DNA from: Hybos culiciformis
Lineage: Eukaryota > Arthropoda > Insecta > Diptera > Hybotidae
NCBI GenBank assembly: GCA_964007475.1
Contig: OZ023274.1
Location: 40,169,860 to 40,233,859 of the forward strand
Length of the DNA stretch: 64,000 nucleotides
Direction: 5' to 3'
Below are positions 1 through 12,342 of this stretch, piece by piece (within the stretch, counting starts at the first letter, position 1; each line of letters opens with the position of its first letter). Below the pieces are notes generated by a model. That model had not been told where the DNA came from, did not search any database, and saw only the letters and a program-made list of their open reading frames with translations. The translations under genes and the position numbers were made by a program.

Positions 1-1956
1 TATATATTTTTTTTATGGTTGGACAAAAGCCAACCACCAAAATTGTTGGAATGAAAAAAAAATTCAAACATTTCTGATATTCGCGAATATATTGTTAAAA
101 ATAAAAAAACATATAAAAATAGAGCAAAAAGAAGAAATAAAAACATTTTTCTTCTTAAAAAATATTTTTATCAGTTTGGAATTTTCATTTTTTTTAAGTG
201 AATTTAATTATGTTGAATATAAAAGACGAAACCAAAAACAACAAGAAAAAAGGTTTTTCTATTTTTTTTTTTATTTTTTTTTAATTTTTTTTTTTAACTT
301 TAATTTATGGTCTCATTTTCTTAATTCTTTCAATAAAAAACAAAATATAAAATATTATGTTCTGTTCTGTTCTGGTAATTTTGTTTTTATTATTACTACT
401 ATATTTTAAATTAATAAATTTTATTTTATACACAGTTGACATTTTCATATTAGAAATTATATTATCGTTAATTGTTTTAATTTCTAAAGTGTCTTTATCT
501 TCAATCTCAAATACTCATAAGTCCCACTTTAATAACTTTAATAATAAGTCCAAAAAATTCATATTAATGATTTTTACTATGATATAGATTCTCTAAAGAT
601 AGTTGGTTTAATTTCTTATGATATTTTATATAGTACTCAATGTCTTGATACATATAGGTTTAATACGTATAAATTCTCCAATTTTCCAGGTTTGGAAAAT
701 TTTTACTATTGTATCATTGTATCCTGATTAATTAGGTAAATTTTTTTATTTTTTGAGCACTGTCATATGTGTGGATTTCCTACTGAAATGGTCAATATTA
801 AAGTTATCTTCTTTACGTAATTTCAGTGTATTCAAAAGTGAAGTTAGAAAAACAAGAATTAATCTAACATTAGATTGATAATTTCTTGGAGCAGAGAAAA
901 TATATCAAAAATTAGCCTATACAAATTTCCTTTTTTTTTATATCAATATAACTTCGCCGGGCGTAACATGTAGCCCTCAATTGAAATTATTTGTTTTTTT
1001 TTAAGTTAAAAAATAACTAAATGCTTTATAAAACTTGTTAGAATATGCATTTAAAAAAATAATAAAAATTTTAAGGAAATTTCTAATATTTTTTTGATAG
1101 TCTGTCTAAGCACATTAAGAAAAATATGTTGAATAAAAAAAAACACTTATTTCTCCCATATCCTTTAAACATATACCACTTGGTTTTCTCTCCACAACTC
1201 ATTTAAATTTTTATGGTAAATTATTTTATTATTATTATTGTTATCATTATTATTATTATATTTTTTTTTATTTTGCTATAAATAGAAAAATATCTCTTGA
1301 TAGAGTCCAGCATGTGTATCTAATTTTGTGATTTCTTTCATACGAGTTTTTCATTTACCTAAGAATTTCTCTTAAAAAATTCACCATTATGTAAAGAGAA
1401 ATGCGCAGAAAATTTAATTTTTTTTTTCATAATGAAGTACCTAAAGCTCAGTACCGACAAAAATAAAAATATATATATATAAATTACTAAAATGAAAAAG
1501 GAAAAAAAAAAAAAAAGTGATAAAACTCAGTAGCAATCTGAACGCAAATTCGTGCGTGTGTCCGTATAAATTATTCTGACTAAACCAAAAATAAAAAAAC
1601 CAAGGAAATAACTTCCTTTAAAATTATGTAAAAAAAAACAAACTTTTTTTTGAAAATTAAGCAAAAAAATATAAAACTCTAACATACATTTGTTGTTGTT
1701 TTTCTTTGATTATAAGCCGGAAAATTATATGTGTACCACAAAAAGAACACAGATAAAAAATACAAAACAAAAAGCATAAATTTAATTAAAAAAATTGTTT
1801 GTTATCAAATTAGAAAACTGATTTAATGTTAATGTTTAATGTTTGGTCAGAATACATTTTTAATTGATATTTAATAAAGAGTATGAGTAAAATTTTGTTA
1901 AAAAAAATATAATATTAAAATAATAATTAAAAACTTATTAAGCTTATATATTGCAA
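1..1956. other. AT-rich spacer, no gene seen
   Basis: Long A and T runs with short microsatellites: an (ATT)-type run near 1225-1260 and a (TA) run near 1470-1480. Two short open frames near 92-587 are rich in F, I, K, L and N, as expected from AT-rich noncoding DNA. They show no domain or motif I recognise, and I do not call them genes. Confidence 0.7.
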
Positions 1957-2472
1957 TTTTTTTTTTTTATTAAAGTTACCAAATCACTAGGTGGGATACC
2001 TTTTATACTAAAGAAGTATGGATTTGATAATGAGGACATGAAGTTTAGACGCGATTAAAAAGTGGGACAGTTAGTAAGTAATCATTTACACTTTTCTTAA
2101 AACATCGCAAGTCGTAAATTAAGCGTCCACCAGCTGTCGGGAACAACTTTAATGGAAGAGCATTCCACATTCTCGAGGTGCGAATTGAAAACGAATCTCC
2201 GAAGCTCGTTCTATCACATCTGGGAATTTTTACGAAATATGGGTGTGAAGTTGAAGCAGTACGTGTTTGGCGTGAAAATACTTGAAGTTGAGGAAGTAGG
2301 GCTTTCACTTCCAGGGAACACGTATCCATTCCAACAAGGTATTGATAAAAAATGGAAAGTGAACCTACATTACGACGGTGGTTGAGTGATGTTAATGAGC
2401 TGGTGGTTTGGTGATTGTTTATCAATCTAATAGCCCTTCTTTGAACTTTGTCCAGGCAATATTCAGTTCCCT
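1957..2472 (-). pseudogene. 5'-truncated non-LTR retrotransposon 3' end (same family as 26310-29251)
   Basis: On the minus strand this fragment encodes about 126 residues from the C-terminal end of a non-LTR reverse transcriptase ORF, followed by a short 3' UTR and a tail seen here as a T12 run at 1957-1968. The residues include HRRNVGSLSIFY and RMWNALP, and they match the C-terminus of the element at 26310-29251 almost residue for residue. The 3' UTR matches too, including the sequence that precedes AATAAA. Similarity fades near 2472, so only about 0.5 kb was retained. This is the usual result of incomplete reverse transcription. No endonuclease or catalytic domain is left, so the copy cannot function. 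The family is an arthropod-type CR1/Jockey-group element; I cannot fix the clade from sequence alone. Confidence 0.9.
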
Positions 2473-3609
2473 TGATTAATATTTAAGAAAAATAAATGCA
2501 TTTCAACTGAGTAAATTTTTTTGGTAGACAAAAGAACAGAATATTTTTTGATTGGTTGAATTTCAAACCCATTTAGAGATATTCAAAATTAATGCGAAAT
2601 TTTTTCAATGGTTTCATTTATTTTCCTCAGTGTATGTTTGCATTATTTCAATCATTAATTTTATTCAAACGTTTCCATACAAGTTAATTTCAATATCCTG
2701 CACTAGATGTATTATTATTATTATTATTTGAGTTTACATTTCTAAAACAAAATTTTTAATTGTCCTTTTCTAGAATAATTTTAAAAATTTTCTTTCTATA
2801 AAATCACATTTTGAATATTCCCTTATTGTATAGAATTCTTGTTAATTTTGGAATAAATTTCAAATTTACGTTTTTAACACTTTTAATGTAAAAAATTATA
2901 TGATGATATGAATGAAATAGGACGACATCATCGTAACCGCAAAAAAAAAAAAAATTTTAATAAAAGTCAAAAAAATGTCTATTTGTTTTAAACATAAAGA
3001 TAACTTTTTTGGAATAGTTACTTATATTTTCATGATTAAAACCATATCTACATATCGACGGCTTCGAAGAAGAGTACTATGTAAAAGGATGTGATAAAAC
3101 GATATTGAGCCATACTGACGTTCCTAACAGAAATAAAACTCATTTAAAATAATTGAAATTTTTTTATTGTAAGTAAAATCGACGTATCAGTGGAATTTTA
3201 TATTCATATACAAGCCCATCAGTCCGTCGGTCAAAAATTGTAAATGAAAATACGATTAGAAAAAAATAAAAAAAAAAATTTTCCTATCATGAGATGCATG
3301 CCACAATCTTAAACTTCCGTTACGTTACCACCAACTTGCAATACTGGCACGAAATTCAGCGCTGTCGTATATTTTAAAATGCGATTTTATTGTGCTTTCT
3401 TTTATAAGACCTTAATAAAGATACGATATAAACCGTACTTAATATCGTCAACTTGCGGTATTAAACAGCACAAAAAAAATCGCTATTATCGTTTAACCTT
3501 TTATGCAATGTTTTTCAAATTTCCCAAGTAATTTTCATTATTAAAAATAAAATATATTTTTTTTCATAAAATTATTTAACCATTCTTGAAAAAAATAATT
3601 TAAAACAAA
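2473..3609. other. AT-rich spacer, no gene seen
   Basis: AT-rich DNA with an (ATT)n microsatellite near 2711-2730. No coding region, RNA gene or repeat was recognised. Confidence 0.65.
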
Positions 3610-5726
3610 CAGGGGTGGAATTATGTAACTTTGTCGTTTTTGTGACAATCGACAATTTCAAACACGATCAATTTGTATGGACAATGAAAATTATTGCTTC
3701 GCGTATTTAATCATCATCATCTGTTGTATATTATATTTCTTTCTGGCAAAAAAAGAGTTTATTTCCTCTCTTTAAGAGAAAATATATACAAAGTAAAGCT
3801 TACTTCAAGAAAAGAAGAGTCCAAATTGTAAATGTGTGGGTTATAAAACTTAATAAAAACCTAAAATTTCAACTGATTTATAGAGTGAACTTTGATTTAT
3901 AAAATATTTAAAAAAATTGAGCGCGGAGAAAAAAAAATTATGTACCTACTTTTTTTGAATTTAATAGACAATTGTCGAAAAAAAGTTTGGCTTCACATAA
4001 CTGAAATTATAGACAATTGTCTATCAAATAAAAACGACAGCTATTTTTTGGTCGTCAATTTTAAAACAATAAATTAATAAATCAAAATTTTTTTTTATAA
4101 AATGTCAATTTACTTTTATTCAGCAAATGATTTTATTTCGTAACCATTGATAAGGATTACGTTTTTTTTTTTTTGTTTTTTTTTAATTATTTCCATTTCG
4201 TCGAAGGTTCAAACTGTTGTTGAATAAAGAATAAACATCTATAAGCATCTTAAAAAAATAAAACGTTTTATTTTTGAAGTGAATTAAAAACTTCAATAAT
4301 AAGAAAGTCTAGATATTTGGCCATTAATTTCTAAATTATAAATTAACAAAAACTATAATGTATCATGTTAAAATTTTGATTTACGATTTTATGAATTGTA
4401 GGAGGTGAGAAGGGCTAATATTTAATCCTTGAATGGCAGTTTTCAAGATGCCTTATTGAATGTTATTTATTATAGAATTTTTTTATTTTTGGGCCATTTG
4501 ATAGTTTAATATTTTTATCTGATTGACCATTATTGAAAGAAAATACTTGGCTTATTTATAAAAATAATTAAAATAAATTGTTTATTCTTAAACAATTGTT
4601 TTATAGTTATAATTTATTCTCTAATTAAAATTTAATTTTTTAAACACTAAAAATCATTTAAATTAGTTATGGCTCCTAAAACCTAAATTTTTATAAAAAT
4701 TTATTATTTCCTAGATAATGATCAGAAATTAAAATTATAAAATTTGAATTAGATACCAATGTAAATATGTACATAATTCAAGGAAAATTATTTGCTTTGA
4801 CTCAGCTAAAAGATGCAAAACTAAAGAAGCACGTTTGATAAGTCATTCTATTGTTATGTTATTTATCTCTTAGATAATATTGTCAAGGAAGAAATATGAA
4901 TCGGAACAAACGAAGTATGTTAAATATTAACACAAAATTTGACCCAAGCAGAAGTACTTAGTTCTGAATAAAATAAAATCGGTTAAGAAAATAATCATTT
5001 TTTAATTAAATAAATACATTTTAATGAAGTAAAATAATGGTTTTGTTTTTCCAAAATTAAAGAATTGATTGAAATATTTGTTTAAAATTTATCTTTAAAA
5101 TAAGTAGGTACTTTTAATCAATATGAAAGCATAAGTTAAATAGATGAGTTCTAAACATTTTTATGATTTACGAATTATAAATAAAACACAATTATGAAAA
5201 AGTGTAAAATAAGTATGCGTAATTTTAAAAAAATTTCATAAAACCTTAAATTCACAATTTATGCGAAATTGAAGTGAACACCACACCACATACGAAATAA
5301 AAAATTTTCTATATCAATTTTCACGTTGCCATTATAAAGAATACAACTAAAAACCTTTTGTTAGTGTATGTTTTAAAATCATAAATACAGTACAAAATTT
5401 TGAGTTTGTTTACTAAATTAAGAAATTATTGAGAGAGAAAAAATGTGGTTTAATATTTAAAAAAAATTCTCTACACTATATTTTTTGCTAAAACGATATT
5501 TAAAAATTCACGATATTTTTCCATGAAGCAAAAAAGTCGAATTGGTCGTGTTTGTGATCGAAGTCGACAATTAAAAAATTTTTTTTTCGTTAATTTCTGA
5601 ATAATATTATGAGAAATGTGATTTCCACCTATTAAAATTACATGAAGCAAAAAGTCGACAATTGTTAAATTTTGTGACAATTGTCGATTGTCGACCGGTG
5701 ACAATTGTTATATGATTCCACCCCAG
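3610..5726. mobile_element. Candidate DNA transposon with inverted ends, no transposase seen
   Basis: The left end reads CAGGGGTGGAATTATGTAAC, and the reverse complement of the right end (5707-5726) differs from it at only three of 20 positions. Just inside both ends lies a shared subterminal motif, CGACAATCGACAATT, and palindromes built on GACAATTGTC recur at 3966-3976, 4012-4024 and 5655-5710. Near the right end a block starting CATGAAGCAAAAA occurs twice about 120 bp apart (5522 and 5641). The interior, about 2.1 kb, encodes no recognisable protein. The CAGGGGTGG start is hAT-like, but I found no convincing 8-bp target duplication, so the superfamily is open. It could also be two fragments that happen to face each other. 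Confidence 0.5.
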
Positions 5727-5762
5727 TTTTTTGCTTCCTGTGAAACTATTGATTAATACGAT

Positions 5763-6531
5763 CAGCGGCGGACTGGCAGTCGGGCATACCGGCAAATGTC
5801 CGGTGGGCCGACAGTTTTTTTAATATAATATATTCTTTAAAAGCTTACGAATCTAGAATTAAAAGTAATATTTTAATAATTTGATTATCCAAGAAGGAAT
5901 TCTCTAAATTAAACAATTACATATTTAAATTGTTGGGGCCGATTTCATAAATTTTATTTCTTTAAATAAGTGTTAGTTTCCTTTTTGAGGCCACAATTAT
6001 TATTAAATCGTACACGAATTTGTCTGTCTGTATTTTGACCATTTTCAACACTCTCGTAGACCCGCTTTTCGTCATCACAGCGAGCTGAAATTTGGCACAC
6101 AGGTTCATGTCGCGTGACAGTTGAATTTATCAAAATTTGAACCGGAATTTTTCATTGAAAACCGGAAAATCCGGAAAAATCATTTGAAAATTTGGTACAA
6201 ATTTGATTAGTGATAAATCCTCAGAGTTTTCCAATTTTTCCGGTAAAAAAGTTTTCTAAATTATGCAGGATCAAGTTACCTATTAACTGGCATCATTACT
6301 TTCTCTCCGACAATGGTGAAAAGTTGCAAAAAAAAATCTAGGAAAGTTCAGGTAAAACGTTTTTCCGTAGTTTCTCCGTTTGAGCGTTTTGCAACCTGAG
6401 ACAAAGTTGTATAGCGTAATGAGTTGTATAAAGTTGCTTTTGTGGAAAACTCCATGGAAAACCCGGAAAAGCGGGAAAATACGAATAATTTTAAAATGCC
6501 CGGGCCGAATTTTCGTGCCAGTCCGCCGCTG
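5763..6531. mobile_element. hAT-like non-autonomous element
   Basis: A 769-bp element with 16-bp perfect terminal inverted repeats (CAGCGGCGGACTGGCA and its complement). It is flanked by an 8-bp target duplication that matches at 7 of 8 positions: AATACGAT at 5755-5762 and AATACGAA at 6532-6539. The CAG start and 8-bp duplication are typical of the hAT superfamily. The interior is noncoding. It holds a GC-richer stretch (about 6055-6130) and many CCGGAA/CCGGAAA motifs (6130-6480). It must rely on a transposase from elsewhere. It begins only 36 bp after the preceding element. Confidence 0.85.
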
Positions 6532-6539
6532 AATACGAA

Positions 6540-7218
6540 GTTCTCTTCGGAGCCATCGATATGAATAAATTACTTAAAAAAGATAAATAAAATAAAAATT
6601 TCTTTTAACTTCATACGAATAAAATTGTTGACACAAATATAAAATTTTATTACGAGAGAAAAATAAATAAAATCACAGAAGCAATTATCAGATTGAGCTA
6701 CATTTAGAGATTTACTTAAAAAAAAAAAATCTTTAATTAATATTCTACATGAATGCATACATAATAAATAATTCATTTTCATCTTTGTGATTTTATATTT
6801 TGAAGAATTTTTTTTTTATTATCTTAAAATTAAACATTTATTAAATTTTCTCGCAAAAACAGCTAAAAGTCACATACTAAAAACAAAAAATTTTAATAAA
6901 AAATTTTTTGTTTGTTTTTACATTTTAATGAGAAAATATAATAAATACATTATCTTGTTTTCTGAGAAATATTTTCAATTTAATGTTCATTAGAGAGAGA
7001 AATTTTTTAAATTTTCAAACTAAAATCTCTGGCGAATATTAAGTTCTTCACTAATGGTAAATGTTGTTTAGTTTTTTTTTTATATAATCTACTTAGTTTT
7101 GTGAAAAAATATCTAAAATTAATTTTCCTTTTAAATTTTATTATATTTTTTTTGTTCAATAGAAGAGAAAATATAATTATTTGATACATAATATATAAGT
7201 TATTATTATACTTAAAAA
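6540..7218. other. AT-rich spacer, no gene seen
   Basis: AT-rich sequence. The short open frames at 6570-6782, 6787-6993 and 7007-7189 are biased toward F, I, K, L and N and show no domain. Nothing else was recognised. Confidence 0.6.
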
Positions 7219-7223
7219 CGGTG

Positions 7224-8434
7224 AGACGAATTATCGCATAATGTCATAACATATAAAAAAATACAAATTATCACATAAAAATCGATTTGTATGAGATTAT
7301 GCAGTAATTCATTTAAAAACGAATTATCACATAAAACCAAAATGAATTTGAAAATAAATGAATTATCTCATCAATTTTATGTGATAATTCGTTTTTAAAT
7401 GAATTAGTGCATAAAATTTTTGTTAAAATTTTTTTGTGCGATAATTCGTTTTAGAGTTTATGTGCTATTTCGTTTTCAAATGAATTATCACATAAAAACC
7501 AAAAAACACATTTTATGTGATAATTCGTTTTTTTACGAATTAGTGCATAAATTTTAAAAATGCCGATTTATACGGTAATTCGTATTCAAACGAATTAGTG
7601 CACAAATAATGGCTCCGTCAATTATCGCATAATGACATATCACATAATTTTTAAAATGAATTATCACGTATTTTTTTTATGAGATAATTCATGTACTTCC
7701 AATAATTACCGCGTCCCATTCGCTTCGCCCTGGGGGTTCGGGGAGGCGGCGGCCGTCCCCCGTTCCCCGAAACACTTTTTTCACATAAAATAGGCCAAAT
7801 TGGGTAAAAGAGAAAATTGTCCGCACAAAATGTATGAAAAAGATATTGTGCATGATAGAGGACCGCTACCGCGTCCCATTCGATTCGCGCGTAGCACTCC
7901 AAAAAAAGAAAAAAAATTTTGCCTTTTCCAAATAAAATAGGGCAATATTTCAGAACAATCGGAGGTATGCGCTTTTCGTAAGCTTATCCGATAATTCGTT
8001 TTAAATGAATTAGTGCATAATCTCATACAAACCAATTTTTATGTGATAATTCGTATTTTTTTATATGTTTTTATGCACTAATTCATTTTAAAATGAATTA
8101 GTTCATAAAATATGAAAATATAAATTTATGTGCTATTTCGTTTTCAAACGAATTAGTGCATAAATAGCAAAAAATATTTTTTATGTGATAATTCACTTTA
8201 AAATGAATTAGTGCATAAAATTTTCGTTCGAATATTTGTATGAGATAATTCATTTTTTAATGTATATACTAATTCATTTTAAAATGAATTATCACATAAA
8301 AATAATTTTTTTTGAGATAATTCATTTTTCAATTTATGTGCTATTTCGTTTTTAAATGAATTATCTCATAAAAAAAATTTATGCGATAAGTCATTTTAAA
8401 AATTATGTGATATGACATTATGCGATAATTCACG
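7224..8434. mobile_element. Foldback element composed of a short motif repeated in both orientations
   Basis: The outer ends share GAATTATCGCATAATGTCAT in inverted orientation (7228 on the left, ending near 8432 on the right). Between them the motif family GAATTATC(A/G/T)CATAA and GAATTAGTGCATAA occurs more than 30 times in alternating orientation, forming a chain of hairpins. A second copy of the terminus, with CTCCGT before the motif, starts at about 7612. The unit may therefore be an inner 0.82-kb element (7612-8434) joined to a related 0.4-kb left part. The centre (7700-7980) is different: GC-richer, with the block CCGCGTCCCATTCG repeated at 7709 and 7869. No transposase is encoded. The short open frames on the minus strand at 7651-8035 only read through this centre. 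Confidence 0.75.
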
Positions 8435-8563
8435 GAGTCTTAAAAACTATACATTCTTTTAAATTAGCAGGAAGAAAATATAATATTTTAAGTACACGTT
8501 TTTTTCCCATAATACTCAGCTCTTTTGAATTTCGTATCTAAACTGGGTTTTATATCTTATTCC

Positions 8564-8763
8564 NNNNNNNNNNNNNNNNNNNNNNNNNNNNNNNNNNNNN
8601 NNNNNNNNNNNNNNNNNNNNNNNNNNNNNNNNNNNNNNNNNNNNNNNNNNNNNNNNNNNNNNNNNNNNNNNNNNNNNNNNNNNNNNNNNNNNNNNNNNNN
8701 NNNNNNNNNNNNNNNNNNNNNNNNNNNNNNNNNNNNNNNNNNNNNNNNNNNNNNNNNNNNNNN
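8564..8763. other. Assembly gap (200 N)
   Basis: Exactly 200 N, a placeholder of unknown true length. Open frames spanning it are artefacts. The adjoining 8435-8563 and 8764 onward are AT-rich with no feature. Confidence 0.99.
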
Positions 8764-11339
8764 AAACTTCACTAATTAGAAAAATACACTTTAAGATGAA
8801 AATTAGTGAGAAAATATTTCAAATTTAATGGACTAAATCACAAAAATTATTCAAAAATATATCTAATATATATGTATTTGTTTGTATGTATATATACTAT
8901 GTAATTATGTATATTTATATATATATAATACTTACAAAGAACATTATAGAAAATTGTCATTTTTAAAATGTTATTATAGTATACAGTTAGGTGAATTACT
9001 TTATATTGTTGGTTTTTTGTTCAAATGAAAAATTTCTAAAAAATTAAAAAATTAAAATTGAATGAACTTAAATTGGAATTATTGGATTCGTTCTGAGCTT
9101 ATTAAGTTAAAATATTATTAATTATTTGATTGAGGCCACAAAATCATGGGCTTTTTATGTAAATGTGTTACTGTCCATTTATTTTAGCCACAAAAATCGA
9201 ACAAATTATTTATATAAACATAAGCATTACCTTTTATGTTGATCTGTTTTCATCTGTGGGTTTGAGAGCTTATACATTATGTATTTTTGTATTATGGTAT
9301 AAAAAAGTTTATGAATAAATTCTTAATATAAGAATGATTTTGACTTCATCAATTTTTCACAAAAAAAAAAAAAAAAATTAAAATATATAAAATTCTGCAG
9401 CATATTAAATTAGAAAAAAAAAAATGCTTAAATTATTTAATTTCGACCATCATGGAAGAAAAAATATGATTATTTTTTTTTAGTTTAAAATCTAAAATTT
9501 TGAGATAAAAAAAAATTTAATCAATAAGAATAAGTAAAACTTTGAATAATTTTAAGTTTTCAAATCACTGAAAACAAAATTTCTGTTTAAATCATTTATT
9601 TTAGAAACTATATATTTTCTTAAAATAAAGTCAAATTAGATTAAATTAAATAAATATTGTCTTAAATTTAAATATCTTAAAAGTAACATTCCATTAAATT
9701 TTTACAAAATTAAGACGAACTGCATTATAATCATAAACATACAGTGTATTATTTTTTAAATTATCAATATTAATATGTATTTTATATTTTTCTTGAATGT
9801 TAAGGTTTTCCACATTTTTAATGGGATTCATTTTAATATTATACACATTTTTCTTTTTTATGATATCATAAGAAGTATTATACAGAACAAAATATAATTT
9901 TTACATTTTAACATTAAAAAATTTACTTTTTATACATTTTGAAAAAATAAATTACATATATAATAATGTCATTTAGAAAAGGCATACAAATTTCTTTTAA
10001 GGAAAATATTGTAAATTTTATCATTGAAATGAATTTTTCAATAATATCTTCTCTTTTTTCTTTTTTTATGTGATTATAAGTTTAAAATACTTTTAGAAAC
10101 TTTCTATAGCAAACATTTATAATCGACAACATAGTAAATTCACCTTTTATAAATACATTTTCAATACTTATGTTTTCTGGACAATAGAATTTAAAATTTT
10201 TTATTCTCTTGTTTTATTCAATTGTTAGGTTCGGATGCAACGGTAGTCTGTCATTCAGAAACTTCTTACGACCACAAGTTTACTTATTCAGCAGTTATAG
10301 ATAATTCGTAATAAAAATCATTGATTTATTAAAAGCTTTAACTTTTTTTTTTAAAGTAAATTGTAATTAAATAAATTTATCCATTCCAAGAGTCAATATA
10401 AAAATTTAAATTAAAAAAAAGAATGAGAAACATTTTAAACATTTATTTAAAGTACATTTAGTTAATTTAAATATCCTATTTGAGTAATTTTATTTTATCT
10501 TTAGTAACGAAGAATGTGTTCCTGGAAAATTGGAAATTTAAACAATAAATTTATTTTATTTTCTTTACTTTCATTTCAAACTAATTTTGGAATTTTTTAT
10601 GGACAAAAATTGCACACTTAAGTATATTTTTACAACAAAGAAGTGAAATCTGTTTGAAAATAGACACAACTGTCTATACAAAAAAATTCTAGGAGTTTTC
10701 TTAAGTCAACACAACATCATGCTTCATTTTACCTGAAGTCTGAATAATTTTTCAGTAAACAAGTTTTCAGAAATAATCTAGCCCATTACTTTTATTGTGG
10801 AAGTAGAATAATATTACATAGAAAGTCAATTTTAAATGAAGTGCAATCAACACATTGTTAAAATTGAACAAAATTTTTAAAACTTTTCCAACATAAAAGT
10901 TTTGCTTGAGAATTTTAAAATTCTTTTTCTTTGTAAATAATAATTTTTATCAATTGTAAATCCAAACGTAAGCATTTTTCGAGCTTCTTTTTACGTACAA
11001 AATACCTCACACGTTTTATCGTTTCCTGTGTATGTTGCAATCATAAAAATTTATTTTTTTTTGTGCTGAAGTTTACTGTTTTGACGAATAATTTGGATTT
11101 ATAATAATTTATAGAAAGTGTTATTTTTTGGCCATTGTATTTTTAAATCTCTTTGTGTTCGGTCGCATTAATCGTTTGTAGTGTTAAACAAATCCTATTG
11201 TACTTTTAAACCTAGTACAGTTCGGTCGTAATCTTAAAAACTATAGTATAAATAATTAAACATAAGTAAACAAAACAAAAAAAAAAAATCAAATTCACTG
11301 TGTATCCATGTCATATAAAATTTTTCATCAGAGCAATTT
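8764..11339. other. AT-rich spacer, no gene seen
   Basis: About 2.6 kb of AT-rich DNA with poly-A and poly-T runs. No coding region, RNA gene or transposon end was recognised. Near 11150-11240 the short phrase TTCGGTCG appears twice, leading into the direct repeats that follow. Confidence 0.6.
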
Positions 11340-11540
11340 ATACTTGTAAATTTTTCTTGTGTTCGGTCGAATGATCATTGTGAAAAATTTCAAAACTTAA
11401 ACAAAACCATAAAGCTTAAGTGAAAACCAAAACATAAAAAATTGTCCGAAATTTGTAAATTTGTGTTCAGTTAATTTGCTAAACAAAACCATAAAATTTA
11501 AGGGAAAACTAATACACATATTGTCCGAAATTTATTCAGA
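11340..11540. repeat. Diverged ~82-bp direct repeat
   Basis: The block starting AAACAAAACCATAAA is present at about 11399 and again at about 11481. Both copies continue into ATTGTCCGAAATTT, giving a period near 82 bp. A further partial copy, recognisable by TTGTGTTC(G/A)G, lies upstream near 11358. The sequence is noncoding. Confidence 0.6.
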
Positions 11541-11804
11541 AAAATTTAGAAATCACAAAATATATCAAAATAAACTATCATTAATTTTGATAAACTCAAA
11601 TTGTACACAGAAAAAAATTTGCTCGTACTAATAACTAAATAATTCGTTAAAATCAACGAAAAATTCGTTATTTTGGCTACAACGAACATTTCGTTGAAAA
11701 AAGCTCGTAGTTCGTTAAAAAAGTTCGTTATACCCCAAAACCAAAAACCTTTCAAATTCTTCAGCAAAAACACCGCAAATACGAAAGAAAAAATTTACTA
11801 GACT

Positions 11805-12020
11805 AAATTTTTTTTTTATTTATTTAATTTTTTATTTATTTCTTTTTTATTTTTTTTATTTTTTTTTTATTTTTTTTTTATTTTTTTTTTTATTTTTTAT
11901 TTTTTTTATTTTTTTTATTTATTTATTTTTTTTTGTTTTATTTTTTTTTTTATTTATTAATTTTTTTTATTTATGTTTCTATTTTTTTATTTATTTTTTA
12001 AATTTTTTTTTAATAATTTT
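11805..12020. repeat. T-rich low-complexity tract
   Basis: About 215 bp of nearly pure T broken by single A residues, a degenerate (T)nA pattern, inside the TA-flanked MITE. On the minus strand it lies immediately 3' of the tRNA-like sequence, as the A-rich tail of a retroposed tRNA would. Confidence 0.85.
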
Positions 12021-12026
12021 TTTTAT

Positions 12027-12098
12027 GCCGGCATGTGGCTTCGAACCACTGTCCTAAACATTGCAATCCATCAACTCTGCCACTAAACTATGAACTAC
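12027..12098 (-). pseudogene. tRNA-Cys-like relic (tRNA pseudogene or SINE head)
   Basis: Read on the minus strand, the sequence has an A box TAGTTTAGTGG (12080-12090) fitting the TRGYNNARNNG consensus. A B box GGTTCGAAGCC (12037-12047) follows 32 nt downstream. A T-arm stem of GTGG pairs with CCAC around the TTCGAAG loop. The anticodon loop region reads TTGCAAT, suggesting a GCA (cysteine) anticodon. The acceptor stem does not pair, so a functional tRNA is unlikely. An A-rich tract follows on this strand. I read it as a retroposed tRNA or the head of a SINE captured by the surrounding MITE. Confidence 0.6.
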
Positions 12099-12342
12099 AT
12101 TTACGGCAATGTGTAAAATGGAAAATATAAGTTCTGTATGGATTGAAATTTTTGTTTCCCGTATTTAACGATAACGAACTTTTTTAACGAGTACTAAAAA
12201 TGAAAAAAATGTTCGTAATAAGAAAATAAACGAAATTTACGTTACAAAAACGTAATTATTCATTATTTTTCTTTATCTTAACGAGAATGTCATTAACGAA
12301 CTTTTTTGACGTAATGAGTACGAGCAAATTTTTTTCTGTGTA

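Larger units (their letters stand above)
11606..12340. mobile_element. TA-flanked MITE (Tc1/mariner-like)
   Basis: A 735-bp element with inverted ends beginning CACAGAAAAAAATTTGCTCG, flanked on both sides by TA (11604-11605 and 12341-12342) as in Tc1/mariner insertions. The subterminal regions repeat the words TTCGTT, AACGAA and AACGAG in both orientations. The middle (11805-12020) is a T-rich low-complexity tract with recurring TTTA. Next to it lies a degraded tRNA-like sequence on the minus strand. No transposase is encoded; the open frame at 11546-11773 crosses the element boundary and is not a gene. Confidence 0.8.

Noticed and set aside
8525..8779. Open frames across the first gap
   Set aside because: They consist almost entirely of N and are artefacts.
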